Of a stretch of 64,000 nt of DNA, positions 1 to 9,119 are shown one piece after another. This DNA is from Methanobacteriota archaeon (GTDB taxonomy: Archaea > Methanobacteriota > Methanobacteria > Methanobacteriales > Methanobacteriaceae). The position numbers and the translations under genes were made by a program. Location: positions 21,260 to 85,259 of the forward strand of contig JAEYPF010000020.1 in the NCBI GenBank assembly GCA_023411115.1. Direction: 5' to 3'. The notes beneath the pieces were generated by a model, which was not told the DNA's origin, searched no databases, and saw only the letters and a program-made list of their open reading frames with translations. The number at the start of each line of letters is the position of its first letter. Position 1 is the first letter of the stretch.

Positions 1-968
1 ATTCCGGGTTTTTCCTCGTCATACCTTTTAAAATTGAATATTGCTTTGGTTCCGGCGATTTGGTTGGCTACAGACATCCCAAAGACCTCGTCTGAGTATA
101 AATATGCAGGGTCATCATCTACATTTATTCCATGGACTCTATGTTTTGCATAATCTTCTTCAAGCCTGATTCCGGCAATTATAAATGATACAACGTTTAA
201 ATCTTCCAGAGATTTTAATATCTGGTTATGTAATTTTTTGTAGAGTTCTTCAGTTTTTTCAACTCCAACACAGAGTTCCATCCCTGCATCAACAAGATCT
301 TCTATTTTAACACCTACGCTTTCTATAAAATCTAAAACTGCTTTTTTATATCCTGAATTTAAAATTGCTTTTTTTGTAGCCTCTCTTACGCATTTCATGA
401 CTAAAGTTTGAAGTTCAGCAATATCTCCACCATCATCATCTTTTCCAGTACATGCCACAATTATGGAATCGTACAAACCACCAGTAGCCAGATCTCCTGA
501 AGAACTTCTCACATCCAAATCCCATAAAGCTGCTACTTTAGCTCTTTCAGCACATGAATAAGAGTTTAAAATTGATTTATAACTTAAATTTTTGTTTATA
601 AGCAATATGATGCTTATAGATCCTGCCATATTTTTACAGCTTTCGTTAATGGTTTCTCCAGCATCAGAATCAAAAGGGCCCGCTGAAACTACAGCAGTTA
701 CGTAATCAGACGTTTCAACGGCATATTGATTTATATTTGCATCTGTTAGAATTAATGAAACAGGACTCGATATGCTTTTATTTTTTAAGGATTTTTCTAT
801 GTTTTCTTGAGATACATTTTCATGAATTGAATGATTTATTATGGTTTTAACAGTAGAAAAGCCATTATTAGAATTACTTAAAGATAAAAAACCTTTTTTT
901 CTGTAAATTATAAAAGCATCATCTTCTATATGTATTGAGGCATCTTTGATACAGATTTTCTGATCCAT
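1..968 (-). CDS. cbiS: CbiS-like bifunctional cobamide salvage enzyme (CbiZ-CobZ fusion), 3' end cut by window edge
   Basis: Runs from an ATG at 968 on the minus strand out of the window, so about 322 residues are visible. The N-terminal part resembles adenosylcobinamide amidohydrolase (CbiZ): SAGPFDSDAGETIN, then VACTGKDDDGGD. The C-terminal part resembles PgpA-type alpha-ribazole phosphatase (CobZ): VDAGMELCVGVEKTEEL and HGINVDDDPAYLYSDE. In methanogens such fusions salvage incomplete corrinoids for methyltransferases. GGTGAT lies three bases before the ATG. The family call rests on remembered motifs; the fusion order is seen directly. Confidence 0.75.
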   Translation of the reverse strand, partial: MDQKICIKDASIHIEDDAFIIYRKKGFLSLSNSNNGFSTVKTIINHSIHENVSQENIEKSLKNKSISSPVSLILTDANINQYAVETSDYVTAVVSAGPFDSDAGETINESCKNMAGSISIILLINKNLSYKSILNSYSCAERAKVAALWDLDVRSSSGDLATGGLYDSIIVACTGKDDDGGDIAELQTLVMKCVREATKKAILNSGYKKAVLDFIESVGVKIEDLVDAGMELCVGVEKTEELYKKLHNQILKSLEDLNVVSFIIAGIRLEEDYAKHRVHGINVDDDPAYLYSDEVFGMSVANQIAGTKAIFNFKRYDEEKPG

Positions 969-1098
969 TAAATCACCAGGCTATTGATTTTTCATTAATT
1001 ATTGTATATGAATCCATTATTCCAATCATTAATTGATATTCTTTAATCAACAATATTATAATATATGGAGAATGAATATATAATAAGAAGGTGATTGC

Positions 1099-1431
1099 AT
1101 GAAAGTTCATCTAAGGGTCTTTGTTGAGATAAAAAATTTGGGAAAAGCCATGAATGCTTTAACTGATGCTGGAATAACTGGATTTTATATTTTAGAATAT
1201 AAAGGCATGTCTCCACAGGATTGGAAGGGATTCTCCATTAAAGAAGATCCAGAATCCGCGATAATGATGATCAAAGACCATGCAAAAAATGCTATACTTA
1301 TATGCAGCGTTGTGGATGAAGGAAGGGTGGACGAAATAGTAAAAATGGTTCGTAAAGCCCTTGAAGGAGAAAAATATACCATTTTAGAAGTTCCAATACG
1401 CAGGATAATCATAAGCAATGGAACTGGTTAA
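1099..1431 (+). CDS. PII-like small regulatory protein (MJ1244/COG4075 type)
   Basis: 110-residue protein with the size and alternating beta-alpha-beta pattern of PII-like trimers. The N-terminus MKVHLRVFVEIKN and the C-terminal strand YTILEVPIRRIIIS fit the uncharacterised archaeal PII homologues. The canonical PII T-loop (RGRGKQKG type, present in the nif PII genes here) is absent, so classical glutamine/ATP signalling should not be assumed. AAGGTGATTGC precedes the ATG and a TATA-like box (ATTATAATATATGG) lies near 1049-1064. It is a single gene, divergent from cbiS. Ligand and target are unknown. Confidence 0.6.
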   Translation: MKVHLRVFVEIKNLGKAMNALTDAGITGFYILEYKGMSPQDWKGFSIKEDPESAIMMIKDHAKNAILICSVVDEGRVDEIVKMVRKALEGEKYTILEVPIRRIIISNGTG

Positions 1432-1908
1432 TAAATAAAGGCGTTAATTAATAGCTATTAGTTTATTTTATGTTCGTCTTCTAATTACTATTTTATAAAA
1501 TATGGTTTGTAATATTTTTCTATTCAATTATAGCCATCGTTTTTCCAATTTTTTATGCAACTGGTTTTTAATGGCTTTGTAACTTAATTTACTTTATTTA
1601 TTACCTGTACAGTAAAATATGCTTTAAAAGAATATTTTTTTTTATAATATAATTTATTATTTTTTAATTTCATAAAATGTGATTTTAGAAAAATCTATTT
1701 TTGTATAATGTCTACTTTAGGTTTAAGTGGGGGATTTATTGATCTATTAGAATTTTAATTAGAATTAACATTTCATTTAATTTTCTAATTTTAAAAAAAT
1801 GCGCAAAATTTATATATTATGACGCTTTAAACACTCAATTCCCATAATCATACATGTAAAAATGGTTATTAGATAAATTGAAATATTAATTTCCAGATAA
1901 ATTTAATA
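1432..1908. other. AT-rich intergenic region, no gene seen
   Basis: No convincing reading frame or structured RNA is visible. It holds the T-rich 3' flank of the PII-like gene and long A/T runs. Confidence 0.6.
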
Positions 1909-1958
1909 AAATATTTATATAAAATAATACAGAGTATTACTAAGTTTAGACGGAGGTG
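1909..1958 (+). promoter_or_regulatory. TATA box and strong ribosome-binding site for the 1965/2033 reading frames
   Basis: AATATTTATATAAAAT at about 1909-1922 is a good archaeal TATA box, which places the transcript start near 1945. GGAGGTG at 1952-1958 is an almost ideal Shine-Dalgarno sequence. It is spaced correctly for the ATG at 1965, not for the ATG at 2033 that opens the long protein. Confidence 0.6.
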
Positions 1959-1964
1959 TTAATT

Positions 1965-2030
1965 ATGCTCCAACTGGTTCAGGGGTACCTAACCCTAGTG
2001 GCAACAACAACACAACTGAACCAAAAATAA
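1965..2030 (+). CDS. Possible 21-residue leader peptide, or displaced start of the secreted protein
   Basis: An ATG six bases after GGAGGTG opens a 21-codon frame (MLQLVQGYL...TTQLNQK) that stops at 2030, two bases before the ATG of the next gene. The next gene has no ribosome-binding site of its own, so this frame is probably translated first and couples the second. Alternatively it is debris: the downstream gene's frame stays open upstream through this segment and reads a low-complexity linker (YAPTGSGVPNPSGNNNTTEP). Confidence 0.35.
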   Translation: MLQLVQGYLTLVATTTQLNQK

Positions 2031-2032
2031 AT

Positions 2033-2647
2033 ATGGAGTGTGATTATATTAAGCGAAAAATTAAAGCTAGCACGATAATAGCGTTGCTGTCAATTGCAGC
2101 GCTTCTTATTATGAGTCCTGTAGCAGTTTCTGCCCATGGAGTTGGTGCCTACAATGTTAAAATAACATCAAAGTATGTAATGGCAACCGGAAAACATTCA
2201 TGCTCTATAGGCGATGACTACGGATATCATACAAGAGTTTTCTATAATTACGACCCATCGTCGCATACATGGGGAACTCTTGATTTTGAAGAGGGTCCTG
2301 CTTCATGGACCTCACCAGAAGGTATGTGGTATAGTACAGTAACAGATGCTGACTACTGCCTTGTACATGGAAAATCCCATGATAGCCGTGGGTATTATTT
2401 AATCCCTTATAATGGGGTTATTAATGGAAAAATAGTTAAAAATGGATATTTTACAGGAAAAACAGTTCCACAGAATAATATAAATCAAAATATAGCTCAA
2501 AATAATTCAAATAGTCTAAAAGTCCATGCACAGAATCAGGAGACTATTGAAATCCTAATTGGAGATAAAGTGTATCTAATTAATAAAGACAAATTAGAAA
2601 AATTGAAATCCATGAATTTCAGTGAATTATGGATAACTAAGCCGTAG
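2033..2647 (+). CDS. Secreted protein of unknown function
   Basis: 204 residues. A basic start (KRKIKAS) is followed by a hydrophobic core (IIALLSIAALLIMSPVAVSA) ending in AHG, a typical Sec signal peptide, so the mature protein acts outside the cell. The mature part is rich in aromatic residues and glycine, with two cysteines (HSCSIGDD, YCLVHGKS) that could form a disulfide. A charged, Asn-rich tail follows. I do not recognise the family. The ATG used here lacks a ribosome-binding site and may be translated by coupling to the short frame ending at 2030. Confidence 0.6.
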   Translation: MECDYIKRKIKASTIIALLSIAALLIMSPVAVSAHGVGAYNVKITSKYVMATGKHSCSIGDDYGYHTRVFYNYDPSSHTWGTLDFEEGPASWTSPEGMWYSTVTDADYCLVHGKSHDSRGYYLIPYNGVINGKIVKNGYFTGKTVPQNNINQNIAQNNSNSLKVHAQNQETIEILIGDKVYLINKDKLEKLKSMNFSELWITKP

Positions 2648-2725
2648 ATATAAGCTTATTATCCTTCTACTATTTTTTTAAATAATTTAAAATTAAATTT
2701 TATTTTTTTCTTTAAATTAAAAATG

Positions 2726-3157
2726 TTAACTTGGTAATTTTACCATGGTAAGCCAGAAGCTCTCAATCGATTGTATAACTTTTATAAACTGGTCGAAATC
2801 CACAGGTTTTATGATGTAACAGTTGGCATGATTACAGTAAGTTTTTAAAACATCATCTTCGGCACTGGAAGTGGTTAGAATTACTACGGGAATGCATCGG
2901 AGGTTTTCATCTTCTTTAATCTCTTTTAAAACTTCTCTCCCATCTTTTCGAGGTAAATTCAAATCGAGTAATATTAAGTCGGGTTTTGAAGTATCTGCGT
3001 ATTCACCTTTATGGTGTAGGTAATCTATGGCTTCTACGCCATCTTTTACGTGATATAGTTTATTGTTTATTTTGAAGTCCTTAAAAACTTCCATTACAAG
3101 ACGCGCATCTGCTGGATTATCTTCTACAAGTAAAATTTCAACAGTTTTGCTTATCAA
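2726..3157 (-). CDS. Single-domain response regulator (Rcp1/CheY-like), copy 1
   Basis: A stand-alone receiver domain: acidic pocket VEDNP, phospho-acceptor Asp in LLDLNLPRKDG, switch Thr in LTTSSAED and Lys in IIKPVDF. There is no output domain, so it should signal by protein contact with a histidine kinase; none lies nearby. I prefer a TTG start at 3157, three bases after GGTGAT, the same spacing as cbiS. An ATG at 3202 would add 15 residues not matched in the sister gene. The central 107 bases are nearly identical to the copy at 3756-3862. Confidence 0.85.
   Translation of the reverse strand: MISKTVEILLVEDNPADARLVMEVFKDFKINNKLYHVKDGVEAIDYLHHKGEYADTSKPDLILLDLNLPRKDGREVLKEIKEDENLRCIPVVILTTSSAEDDVLKTYCNHANCYIIKPVDFDQFIKVIQSIESFWLTMVKLPS
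2862..2968. repeat. 107-base near-identical segment shared with 3756-3862
   Basis: By direct comparison, 104 of 107 bases match the equivalent part of the sister response-regulator gene, while flanking coding sequence diverges clearly. This suggests recent gene conversion over the part encoding the phosphorylation-site region. Confidence 0.8.
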
Positions 3158-3202
3158 CCTATCACCGGGAATAAATTTAAAATTATTAAATTCTGCATAC
3201 AT

Positions 3203-3622
3203 TTATTATCCCTAGATTTTAAAGAAGGTTTCTTACCTCTTTAAATAAGTATACGATGTGTTTTTTAAGGTTTTTACTGGTAATTTGGAAAATTTAATAT
3301 TTCAAGGTGTTATAATTCCTTTTTTGGTTTTATTACATTGGTTTTTAATATTTAACCCGATTTTCAATTGTAATAAAATGTATACATAAAATTTGAATGC
3401 ATAATATTAATATATATAATTAAAATATTAATACTTTTCTAAAAATTCCATAATTTACTTAATAATAATATTTTAACCCATATAATAAGGATTTAACATA
3501 AATTAGAAATAAAGGGAAAGATAATAAACATAAAACCTAATTAAAATTTAAAATTAAAGTTATAGCAATGTTAAAGAGGATTGACACGTTAAAATTTAAA
3601 ATTATTATTTAAAATTTGAAAA
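3203..3622. other. AT-rich gap between the two response-regulator genes
   Basis: No gene is seen. On the minus strand it carries a TATA-like stretch (CTTATTTAAAG near 3238-3248) that could drive copy 1. The rest is A/T-rich spacer. Confidence 0.5.
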
Positions 3623-4072
3623 TCAAGGCAATTTAACAACTGTGAGCCAGAAATTCTCTATTGATTGAACGACTTTTAAAAATTGATCAAAATCCACAGG
3701 TTTTGTAATGTAACAGTTAGCATGATTGCTGTAAGTTTTGATTATATCTTCCTTTGCACTGGAAGTGGTTAGAATTACTACTGGGATGCATCGGAGGTTT
3801 TCATCTTCTTTAATCTCTTTTAAAACTTCTCTCCCATCTTTTCGAGGCAAATTCAAATCGAGAAGTATAATGTCTGGACGTGAAACCTTGTTATATTCAT
3901 CTTTTTTATTTAAATAATCCATTGCTGCAACGCCGTCTTCAACTACATAAATATGGTTTTTTATTTGGAAATCCTTAAAAACTTCAACTACTAAACGTGC
4001 ATCTGCAGGATTGTCCTCAACAAGTAAGATTTCTACTGGTTTATATGTTGCTTGATCTTCCATATTGTTCAT
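3623..4072 (-). CDS. Single-domain response regulator (Rcp1/CheY-like), copy 2
   Basis: 149 residues with the same receiver-only layout as copy 1: VEDNP acidic pocket, LLDLNLPRKDG with the phospho-Asp, LTTSS switch and ITKPVDF lysine. Part of the Rcp1-type family often paired with multi-PAS or phytochrome-like histidine kinases; no kinase is present here. The start may be the ATG at 4072 or the one three codons later (NNM). It is a tandem duplicate of the gene at 2726-3157, with a stretch homogenised at the DNA level. Confidence 0.85.
   Translation of the reverse strand: MNNMEDQATYKPVEILLVEDNPADARLVVEVFKDFQIKNHIYVVEDGVAAMDYLNKKDEYNKVSRPDIILLDLNLPRKDGREVLKEIKEDENLRCIPVVILTTSSAKEDIIKTYSNHANCYITKPVDFDQFLKVVQSIENFWLTVVKLP
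3756..3862. repeat. 107-base near-identical segment shared with 2862-2968
   Basis: Second member of the pair described at 2862-2968; three mismatches over the whole stretch. Confidence 0.8.
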
Positions 4073-4354
4073 CCCTAATTTACGGCAGTTACAATGAATA
4101 AATTATTCAAATTTATTTAAAACTACATGAAAGAAAAAAGTTTTAAATAGTATCACGCCGCCCCCTGAGTTATTTTAGGAATATTATAATATCAATTTCG
4201 AATTTGATGCAAATCGGGATATTAATATCATTAATTAACCATATTCCTTTTCAATTTCTTTTTAGATAACATAATAAGAAACTGGGTAATCTAATATGTT
4301 AATATTCTATTATAAATAGTTTATAGATAATTTAAAGAGTATAATTTTTCAATC

Positions 4355-5038
4355 TTATTTATTATATGGTTTATCTTCAACTGCAGCATCTTTAAAGGCA
4401 CGTATACGTCTCATACAAGATTCACAAACACCACAAGGCTCTTCTTTACCTATGTAACATGAATAACTCGAATTTAAAGGGGCATTTATTTCAATACCCA
4501 GTTTAACAATTTCAGTTTTGCCCATACTTATAAGTGGGGCTTCAATTTTTATACATTCAAGGGTGCCAATTTCTAAAACACTATTAAATGCATCTAAGAA
4601 TTCTTTTGAGTTATCGGGGAAAGTAACTGCCTCTTCAAGGTCCCATCCCACAATGATCCTGGATGCATTTTCAGCTTCTGCAAAGGAAGTTGCTATGGCT
4701 GTGAAAACTACATTCCTCCCTGGAACCCATACCTTTCGAGCTGTTTCATCACAGATCTCCTTACTATCGAGTTCATCAATTTTAAGTTCTGGAACTTCAG
4801 CATCAGAAGTTAATGCTGATTTTCCAAGCTTTTTAAGCCATGGAAGATCTAAAACTGTGTGCGTAATTCCTAATTTTTCACAGACTGCTCCCGCAGACCT
4901 AATTTCCATTTCTGCGCTTCTCTGCCCGTAATTAAATGTTAAAGCGTGAATCTCATATTCATCGTTGAAATATGCTGTTGCAACAGTTGAATCAAGTCCG
5001 CCGGAGAGGACTGAAATTGCTTTTGGTTTGTTTTTCAT
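4355..5038 (-). CDS. queC: 7-cyano-7-deazaguanine synthase QueC
   Basis: 227 residues. Uses ATP and ammonia to turn 7-carboxy-7-deazaguanine into preQ0, which archaea insert into tRNA position 15 for archaeosine. The ATP-pyrophosphatase loop SGGLDS is at residues 12-17, and the zinc site is the C-terminal cysteine group CYIGKEEPCGVCESC. Length is normal. GGTGAGATACT precedes the ATG. It follows larC by 22 bases on the same strand, so the two are probably cotranscribed. Confidence 0.93.
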   Translation of the reverse strand: MKNKPKAISVLSGGLDSTVATAYFNDEYEIHALTFNYGQRSAEMEIRSAGAVCEKLGITHTVLDLPWLKKLGKSALTSDAEVPELKIDELDSKEICDETARKVWVPGRNVVFTAIATSFAEAENASRIIVGWDLEEAVTFPDNSKEFLDAFNSVLEIGTLECIKIEAPLISMGKTEIVKLGIEINAPLNSSYSCYIGKEEPCGVCESCMRRIRAFKDAAVEDKPYNK

Positions 5039-5060
5039 AGTATCTCACCAAATTTTAAAG

Positions 5061-6263
5061 TTAATATTCATCCAGTAACTTCTTAAAAGCATTATTTGCC
5101 TTTTTCATTACGTCTTTTAAAGGTATTCCTGTTTCATTTGCTATTTTCTTTGCATCCTCATATTCGGGGCTATAGTTTATTATTTCTTCCCCAATCATTC
5201 CAATTTTAATTTGAATATCATGTTCCATTCCACCAATATCAAGTTTTATAGGAATTATTTCTCGCTTAACAATATTTCTGTGAACATATGGCAACACTCT
5301 AACCCCAAGTGTTCCAGTTTCACGTATTATGGCTTCTGAAACTACACCGCTATCTTTTGGCTTTGTTATCACTCTTAAAAGATGGCCTGGCCGATTTTTC
5401 TTCATCAATACTGGAATTACGCTGATATCCAGTGCCCCTGCTTCCATGAGTTTATCGAACGTGTTTCCAATAACTTCTCCTGTTACAGTATCAAGATTAG
5501 TCTCGAGAATAGATACCTTATCAGTTGGAATGATAGATTCTCCATTTACAATTCTTAAAACATTTGGTATTTCAAGGTCCCTTTTCCCTGCCCCGTAACC
5601 GATTTTGCTGTTTGTAATTAAAGGATAAAAATCACAGATCTCGTCAACCATATTTACATAAAGAGACGCTCCAGTGGGTGTTGTAAGCTCGTAATTAACA
5701 GGCCCTCCAAATGTGGGAACATTTTTAAGTATCTCAAGAGTTGCAGGTGCAGGAACGCTTAATTCCCCATGCATGCTATTAATCCTACCCCCTCCAAGGG
5801 CAACTGGCATTCCATAAACTTTTTTAGAGTCTAGTCCGAGTTTGTAAAAGCAGTAAGCAGAGCCAATTATGTCGGCAACTGCATCCGCTGCGCCTACTTC
5901 ATGAAAATGTATTTTATCTATGTTTGTGCCGTGAACTTTGGCTTCAGCCTCAGCAAGAGTTCTAAATACCTTTTTTGAAAATTCTAAAACTTCGGGGCTA
6001 ATTTTGTAGTTTATAGTATCTAAAGTTTCAATAAGCTCCATGTAACCAGTAGCCTTTCGATCTTCACATTTAATGTCTGCATAAGTAGCTGAAATGCCTG
6101 ATTTTTGGATCTTTTTAATTTTAATACTTATATCACCGAAGGGAGAAGCAAAATTTTCCATTACATTAACCACTTCTTCACTGTCCACTCCAAGATCTAT
6201 AAGTGCTCCTAAAACCATATTTCCTGAAATTCCAGAATTTTGGGGGTCTAAAATAACTACCAT
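5061..6263 (-). CDS. larC: Nickel-pincer cofactor nickel-insertion protein LarC
   Basis: 400 residues of the LarC (former DUF111) family, which inserts nickel into pyridinium-3,5-bisthiocarboxylic acid mononucleotide, the cofactor of lactate racemase-type enzymes. Family motifs seen: HFHEVGAADAVADIIG, ELTTPTGASL, and the C-terminal METNLDTVTGE-like block (LETNLDTVTGE). Some bacterial larC genes need a frameshift; this one is a single intact frame. larA, larB and larE are not in the window. It sits upstream of queC in an apparent two-gene unit. Confidence 0.88.
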   Translation of the reverse strand: MVVILDPQNSGISGNMVLGALIDLGVDSEEVVNVMENFASPFGDISIKIKKIQKSGISATYADIKCEDRKATGYMELIETLDTINYKISPEVLEFSKKVFRTLAEAEAKVHGTNIDKIHFHEVGAADAVADIIGSAYCFYKLGLDSKKVYGMPVALGGGRINSMHGELSVPAPATLEILKNVPTFGGPVNYELTTPTGASLYVNMVDEICDFYPLITNSKIGYGAGKRDLEIPNVLRIVNGESIIPTDKVSILETNLDTVTGEVIGNTFDKLMEAGALDISVIPVLMKKNRPGHLLRVITKPKDSGVVSEAIIRETGTLGVRVLPYVHRNIVKREIIPIKLDIGGMEHDIQIKIGMIGEEIINYSPEYEDAKKIANETGIPLKDVMKKANNAFKKLLDEY

Positions 6264-6389
6264 TATATCAGGATCCTTTTGAAATTTGATATTTAATTAT
6301 TAGATTAATTCTAAGTATACTTTATTCAATGATCTTAATAGAATTTGAGATAATCAAGCTATATTTCTAATTGAATTAATGAATAATGA

Positions 6390-7082
6390 TTATTGCTTGT
6401 ATCCACAGTAAACTGCACCGCCGTAATATTTCCAGATTACATCAACATCTTTAAAACCAATTTCACGAAGCCAGTCTATATGGTCAATTAATTTTGCGGG
6501 ATGATCTTCCTCTTCTGCAGCAGGTATCCATTTCTCTTCTATTTCTTTCATATCCACGCTTAGGTTCATGAATTCTTTCCACTTATTAATATATAACTTT
6601 TGTGCATAGCTGTTTGAACCTAAAACCACGTCAGCGTTTAAAAATATACCTCCTTGAGTTAGAGCATCGTATATTTTTATGTAAAAATCTTTTTTATCTT
6701 CATCTGTTACAAGGTGGTGTAGTGCTAAGGAAGAGACAATTACATCGTATCTTTCATTGAAATTATAGTCATAGAAATCACCTAAAACATAATCTATATC
6801 ATTATAACCCTGTAATTTTATTTTAGCCATTTCAATCATATTTTCAGCTAAATCAAGACAGGTTATCCTGGCATTTTTAAATTGTTCCTTTAATGTTTTG
6901 GTTACAGTTCCAGTGCCACACCCTAAATCAAGTACCCTTATTGAATTGTCATGATCAAATGGAATTGAACTGACCAAAGCATTAATCATATCTTTATAAT
7001 GTGGAATTAATTTCAGAATAATTTCATCAAATTCTTTAGCTTCTTCTTCAAAATGAGTCTTTACATTATCACTTTTTTTCAA
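6390..7082 (-). CDS. Class I SAM-dependent methyltransferase
   Basis: 230 residues. Motif I is LDLGCGTGTVT near residue 52, followed by CLDLAENMIEMA and an acidic/aromatic motif DYVLGDFYDYNF, the usual SAM-binding layout. The N-terminus (HFEEEAKEFDEII) resembles CmoA/UbiE-like enzymes, but the substrate cannot be read from sequence. A TTG start is chosen because AGGTGAA lies five bases upstream. It is monocistronic, between pycB and larC. Confidence 0.8.
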   Translation of the reverse strand: MKKSDNVKTHFEEEAKEFDEIILKLIPHYKDMINALVSSIPFDHDNSIRVLDLGCGTGTVTKTLKEQFKNARITCLDLAENMIEMAKIKLQGYNDIDYVLGDFYDYNFNERYDVIVSSLALHHLVTDEDKKDFYIKIYDALTQGGIFLNADVVLGSNSYAQKLYINKWKEFMNLSVDMKEIEEKWIPAAEEEDHPAKLIDHIDWLREIGFKDVDVIWKYYGGAVYCGYKQ

Positions 7083-7250
7083 AATAATTCACCTTTAAAA
7101 ATTAAATGGTATATGGTTAATTACTGGATATTTATACTTTTTTTACATGTAGTATTATAATAAATATTCTGATTTTATGGATTTAAAATAAGTATATTTA
7201 AATTAATTTAATAGATTCTGTTTTAAACATAAATTAAAAAAAAGAAAGAG

Positions 7251-8972
7251 TTATTTAATAACTATCAAGGTATCTCCAGCATTAACGGTGTCGCCTTCTT
7301 TAATAAAGATTTCTTCTACAGTACCGGAGCTTGTAGCATGAATATCATTTTCCATTTTCATGGCTTCTAATACGGCAACAACATCTCCTTCATTTACCTT
7401 ATCTCCTTTGTCTACTTTGAGTTTAAGGATCATACCTTGCATTGTAGAAGTTACACCGCCTTCAACAGGGCCAGTAGGACCCTGAGCAGATTCAACACTT
7501 TCTATATCCATGTAACCTACAGGATGCACTTTAACGTTGAACACTTCACCGTCTACATCTACCGCGTATTCTGTAGGGATTCCAGAAGGTGCTTCACATG
7601 CTTCTGCTTCTGCAGGAGGTATAAGTGGCTCTTCTTCAGCTTCACCTTTTAAGAATTTTGGAGCAACAGCAGGATAGAGGGCATAGGTTAAAACATCCTC
7701 TTCTTTTTTAATAATTCCTAACTTTTCTCCTTCTTCTTTATATTTCTCAAATTGAGGTTCAATCAGGTCTGCAGGCCTAACTGTAATTGGTTCTTCATCC
7801 CCAATGATTTTCTTTTTAACATCTTCATTGACAGGTGCCGGCGGTCTTCCATAGAACCCTTTGAAATATTCTTTTACTTCTTTTGAAACTGATTTATACC
7901 TTTCCCCACCCAGTACATTCATAACTGCCTGAATTCCAACTATCTGGCTTGTTGGGGTTACAAGTGGAGGATATCCAAGATCTTTTCTAACTCGCGGAAC
8001 TTCTTCAAGCACATCCTCGTATCTATCAAGTGCATTTTGGACTTTAAGCTGGGATACAAAGTTGGACAGCATTCCACCGGGGATCTGGTAAATCAGGACA
8101 TCCGTATCAACTTGTTCGGCAATAGGATCAAGAATACCGCTGTATTTTTTCCGTATCTCTTCGAAATATTTTTTAATATGTGTGAGAATCTTTAAATCCA
8201 GCTCTGTGTCATAAGGAGTACCTTGAAGTGCTGCTACCATACTTTCAGTTGGCGGTTGCGAGGCTCCCCATGAAAGGGGTGAAATAGCAGTATCTAATAG
8301 GTCTACTCCTGCCTGACATGCTGCATAATAACTCATGGGAGTCATACCGCTTGTACAGTGGCAGTGTAAGTTTACAATCAGGTTTGTTTCTTCTTTAAGA
8401 GTTTTTATAAGTTCATAAGTGTCATGGGGCGATATAAGCCCTGCCATATCTTTTATGGCTACGGAGTCACACCCTAAGCCCTCTAATTCTCGTGCAAATT
8501 CTACATATTTTTCTAATGTATGGTATGGGCTAACAGTATATGATATTACACCTTGAACATGAGCATCCTGTTCACGTGCGACTTTGATGGCATATTCCAT
8601 ATTTCGTATATCATTAAGTGCATCAAATATCCTGAAGACATCAATACCATTTTCATAGGATTTTTCAACGAATTTTCGTACTATATCGTCAGGGTAATGT
8701 TTGTAGCCAACAAGATTTTGGCCACGAAGTAACATTTGAAGTGGAGTCTTTTTCATGTGCTCTTTAAGTTCTCTAAGTCTTTCCCATGGGTCTTCATTTA
8801 GATAACGAATGCATGTATCGAATGTAGCCCCTCCCCATGATTCCAGTGAAAAATATCCTACTTTATCCATTTCTTCAGCAATTGGCAACATGTCTCGAGT
8901 TCTCATTCTTGTTGCAAGTAGAGATTGGTGTGCATCTCGAAATGCTGTTTCAATGATTTTTATCTTTTTCAT
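7251..8972 (-). CDS. pycB: Pyruvate carboxylase subunit B (carboxyltransferase plus biotin carrier)
   Basis: 573 residues. The N-terminal HMGL-like carboxyltransferase domain (ETAFRDAHQSL, ATFDTCIRYL, LHCHCTSG) is followed by the conserved carboxylase domain and a C-terminal biotinyl domain whose EAMKMEN motif carries the biotinylated Lys near residue 539. With a separate biotin carboxylase subunit (not in the window) it makes oxaloacetate for the incomplete reductive TCA pathway of methanogens. ATG at 8972 is preferred, since GAGG lies just upstream; a GTG at 8984 overlaps that site. Confidence 0.93.
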   Translation of the reverse strand: MKKIKIIETAFRDAHQSLLATRMRTRDMLPIAEEMDKVGYFSLESWGGATFDTCIRYLNEDPWERLRELKEHMKKTPLQMLLRGQNLVGYKHYPDDIVRKFVEKSYENGIDVFRIFDALNDIRNMEYAIKVAREQDAHVQGVISYTVSPYHTLEKYVEFARELEGLGCDSVAIKDMAGLISPHDTYELIKTLKEETNLIVNLHCHCTSGMTPMSYYAACQAGVDLLDTAISPLSWGASQPPTESMVAALQGTPYDTELDLKILTHIKKYFEEIRKKYSGILDPIAEQVDTDVLIYQIPGGMLSNFVSQLKVQNALDRYEDVLEEVPRVRKDLGYPPLVTPTSQIVGIQAVMNVLGGERYKSVSKEVKEYFKGFYGRPPAPVNEDVKKKIIGDEEPITVRPADLIEPQFEKYKEEGEKLGIIKKEEDVLTYALYPAVAPKFLKGEAEEEPLIPPAEAEACEAPSGIPTEYAVDVDGEVFNVKVHPVGYMDIESVESAQGPTGPVEGGVTSTMQGMILKLKVDKGDKVNEGDVVAVLEAMKMENDIHATSSGTVEEIFIKEGDTVNAGDTLIVIK

Positions 8973-9119
8973 AGTGACCCTCACAGTAAATTTGAATATG
9001 TCAATTATAACATCTTTATATAATTAGTCTAAACTGTCATATATACCCTATTTCTTTGAAAAATATTGTAATATTGAGTAAAAAAATAAGAGTACCAGAT
9101 ATCAGTATCATGCCTAAAA

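Noticed and set aside
1185..1418. 77-codon minus-strand frame over the PII-like gene
   Set aside because: It is the mirror of a clear coding region in the other strand, with no ribosome-binding site or family motif.
7437..7652. Plus-strand frame inside pycB
   Set aside because: Cys/Phe-rich shadow of the Glu/Ala-rich linker and biotin domain on the other strand.
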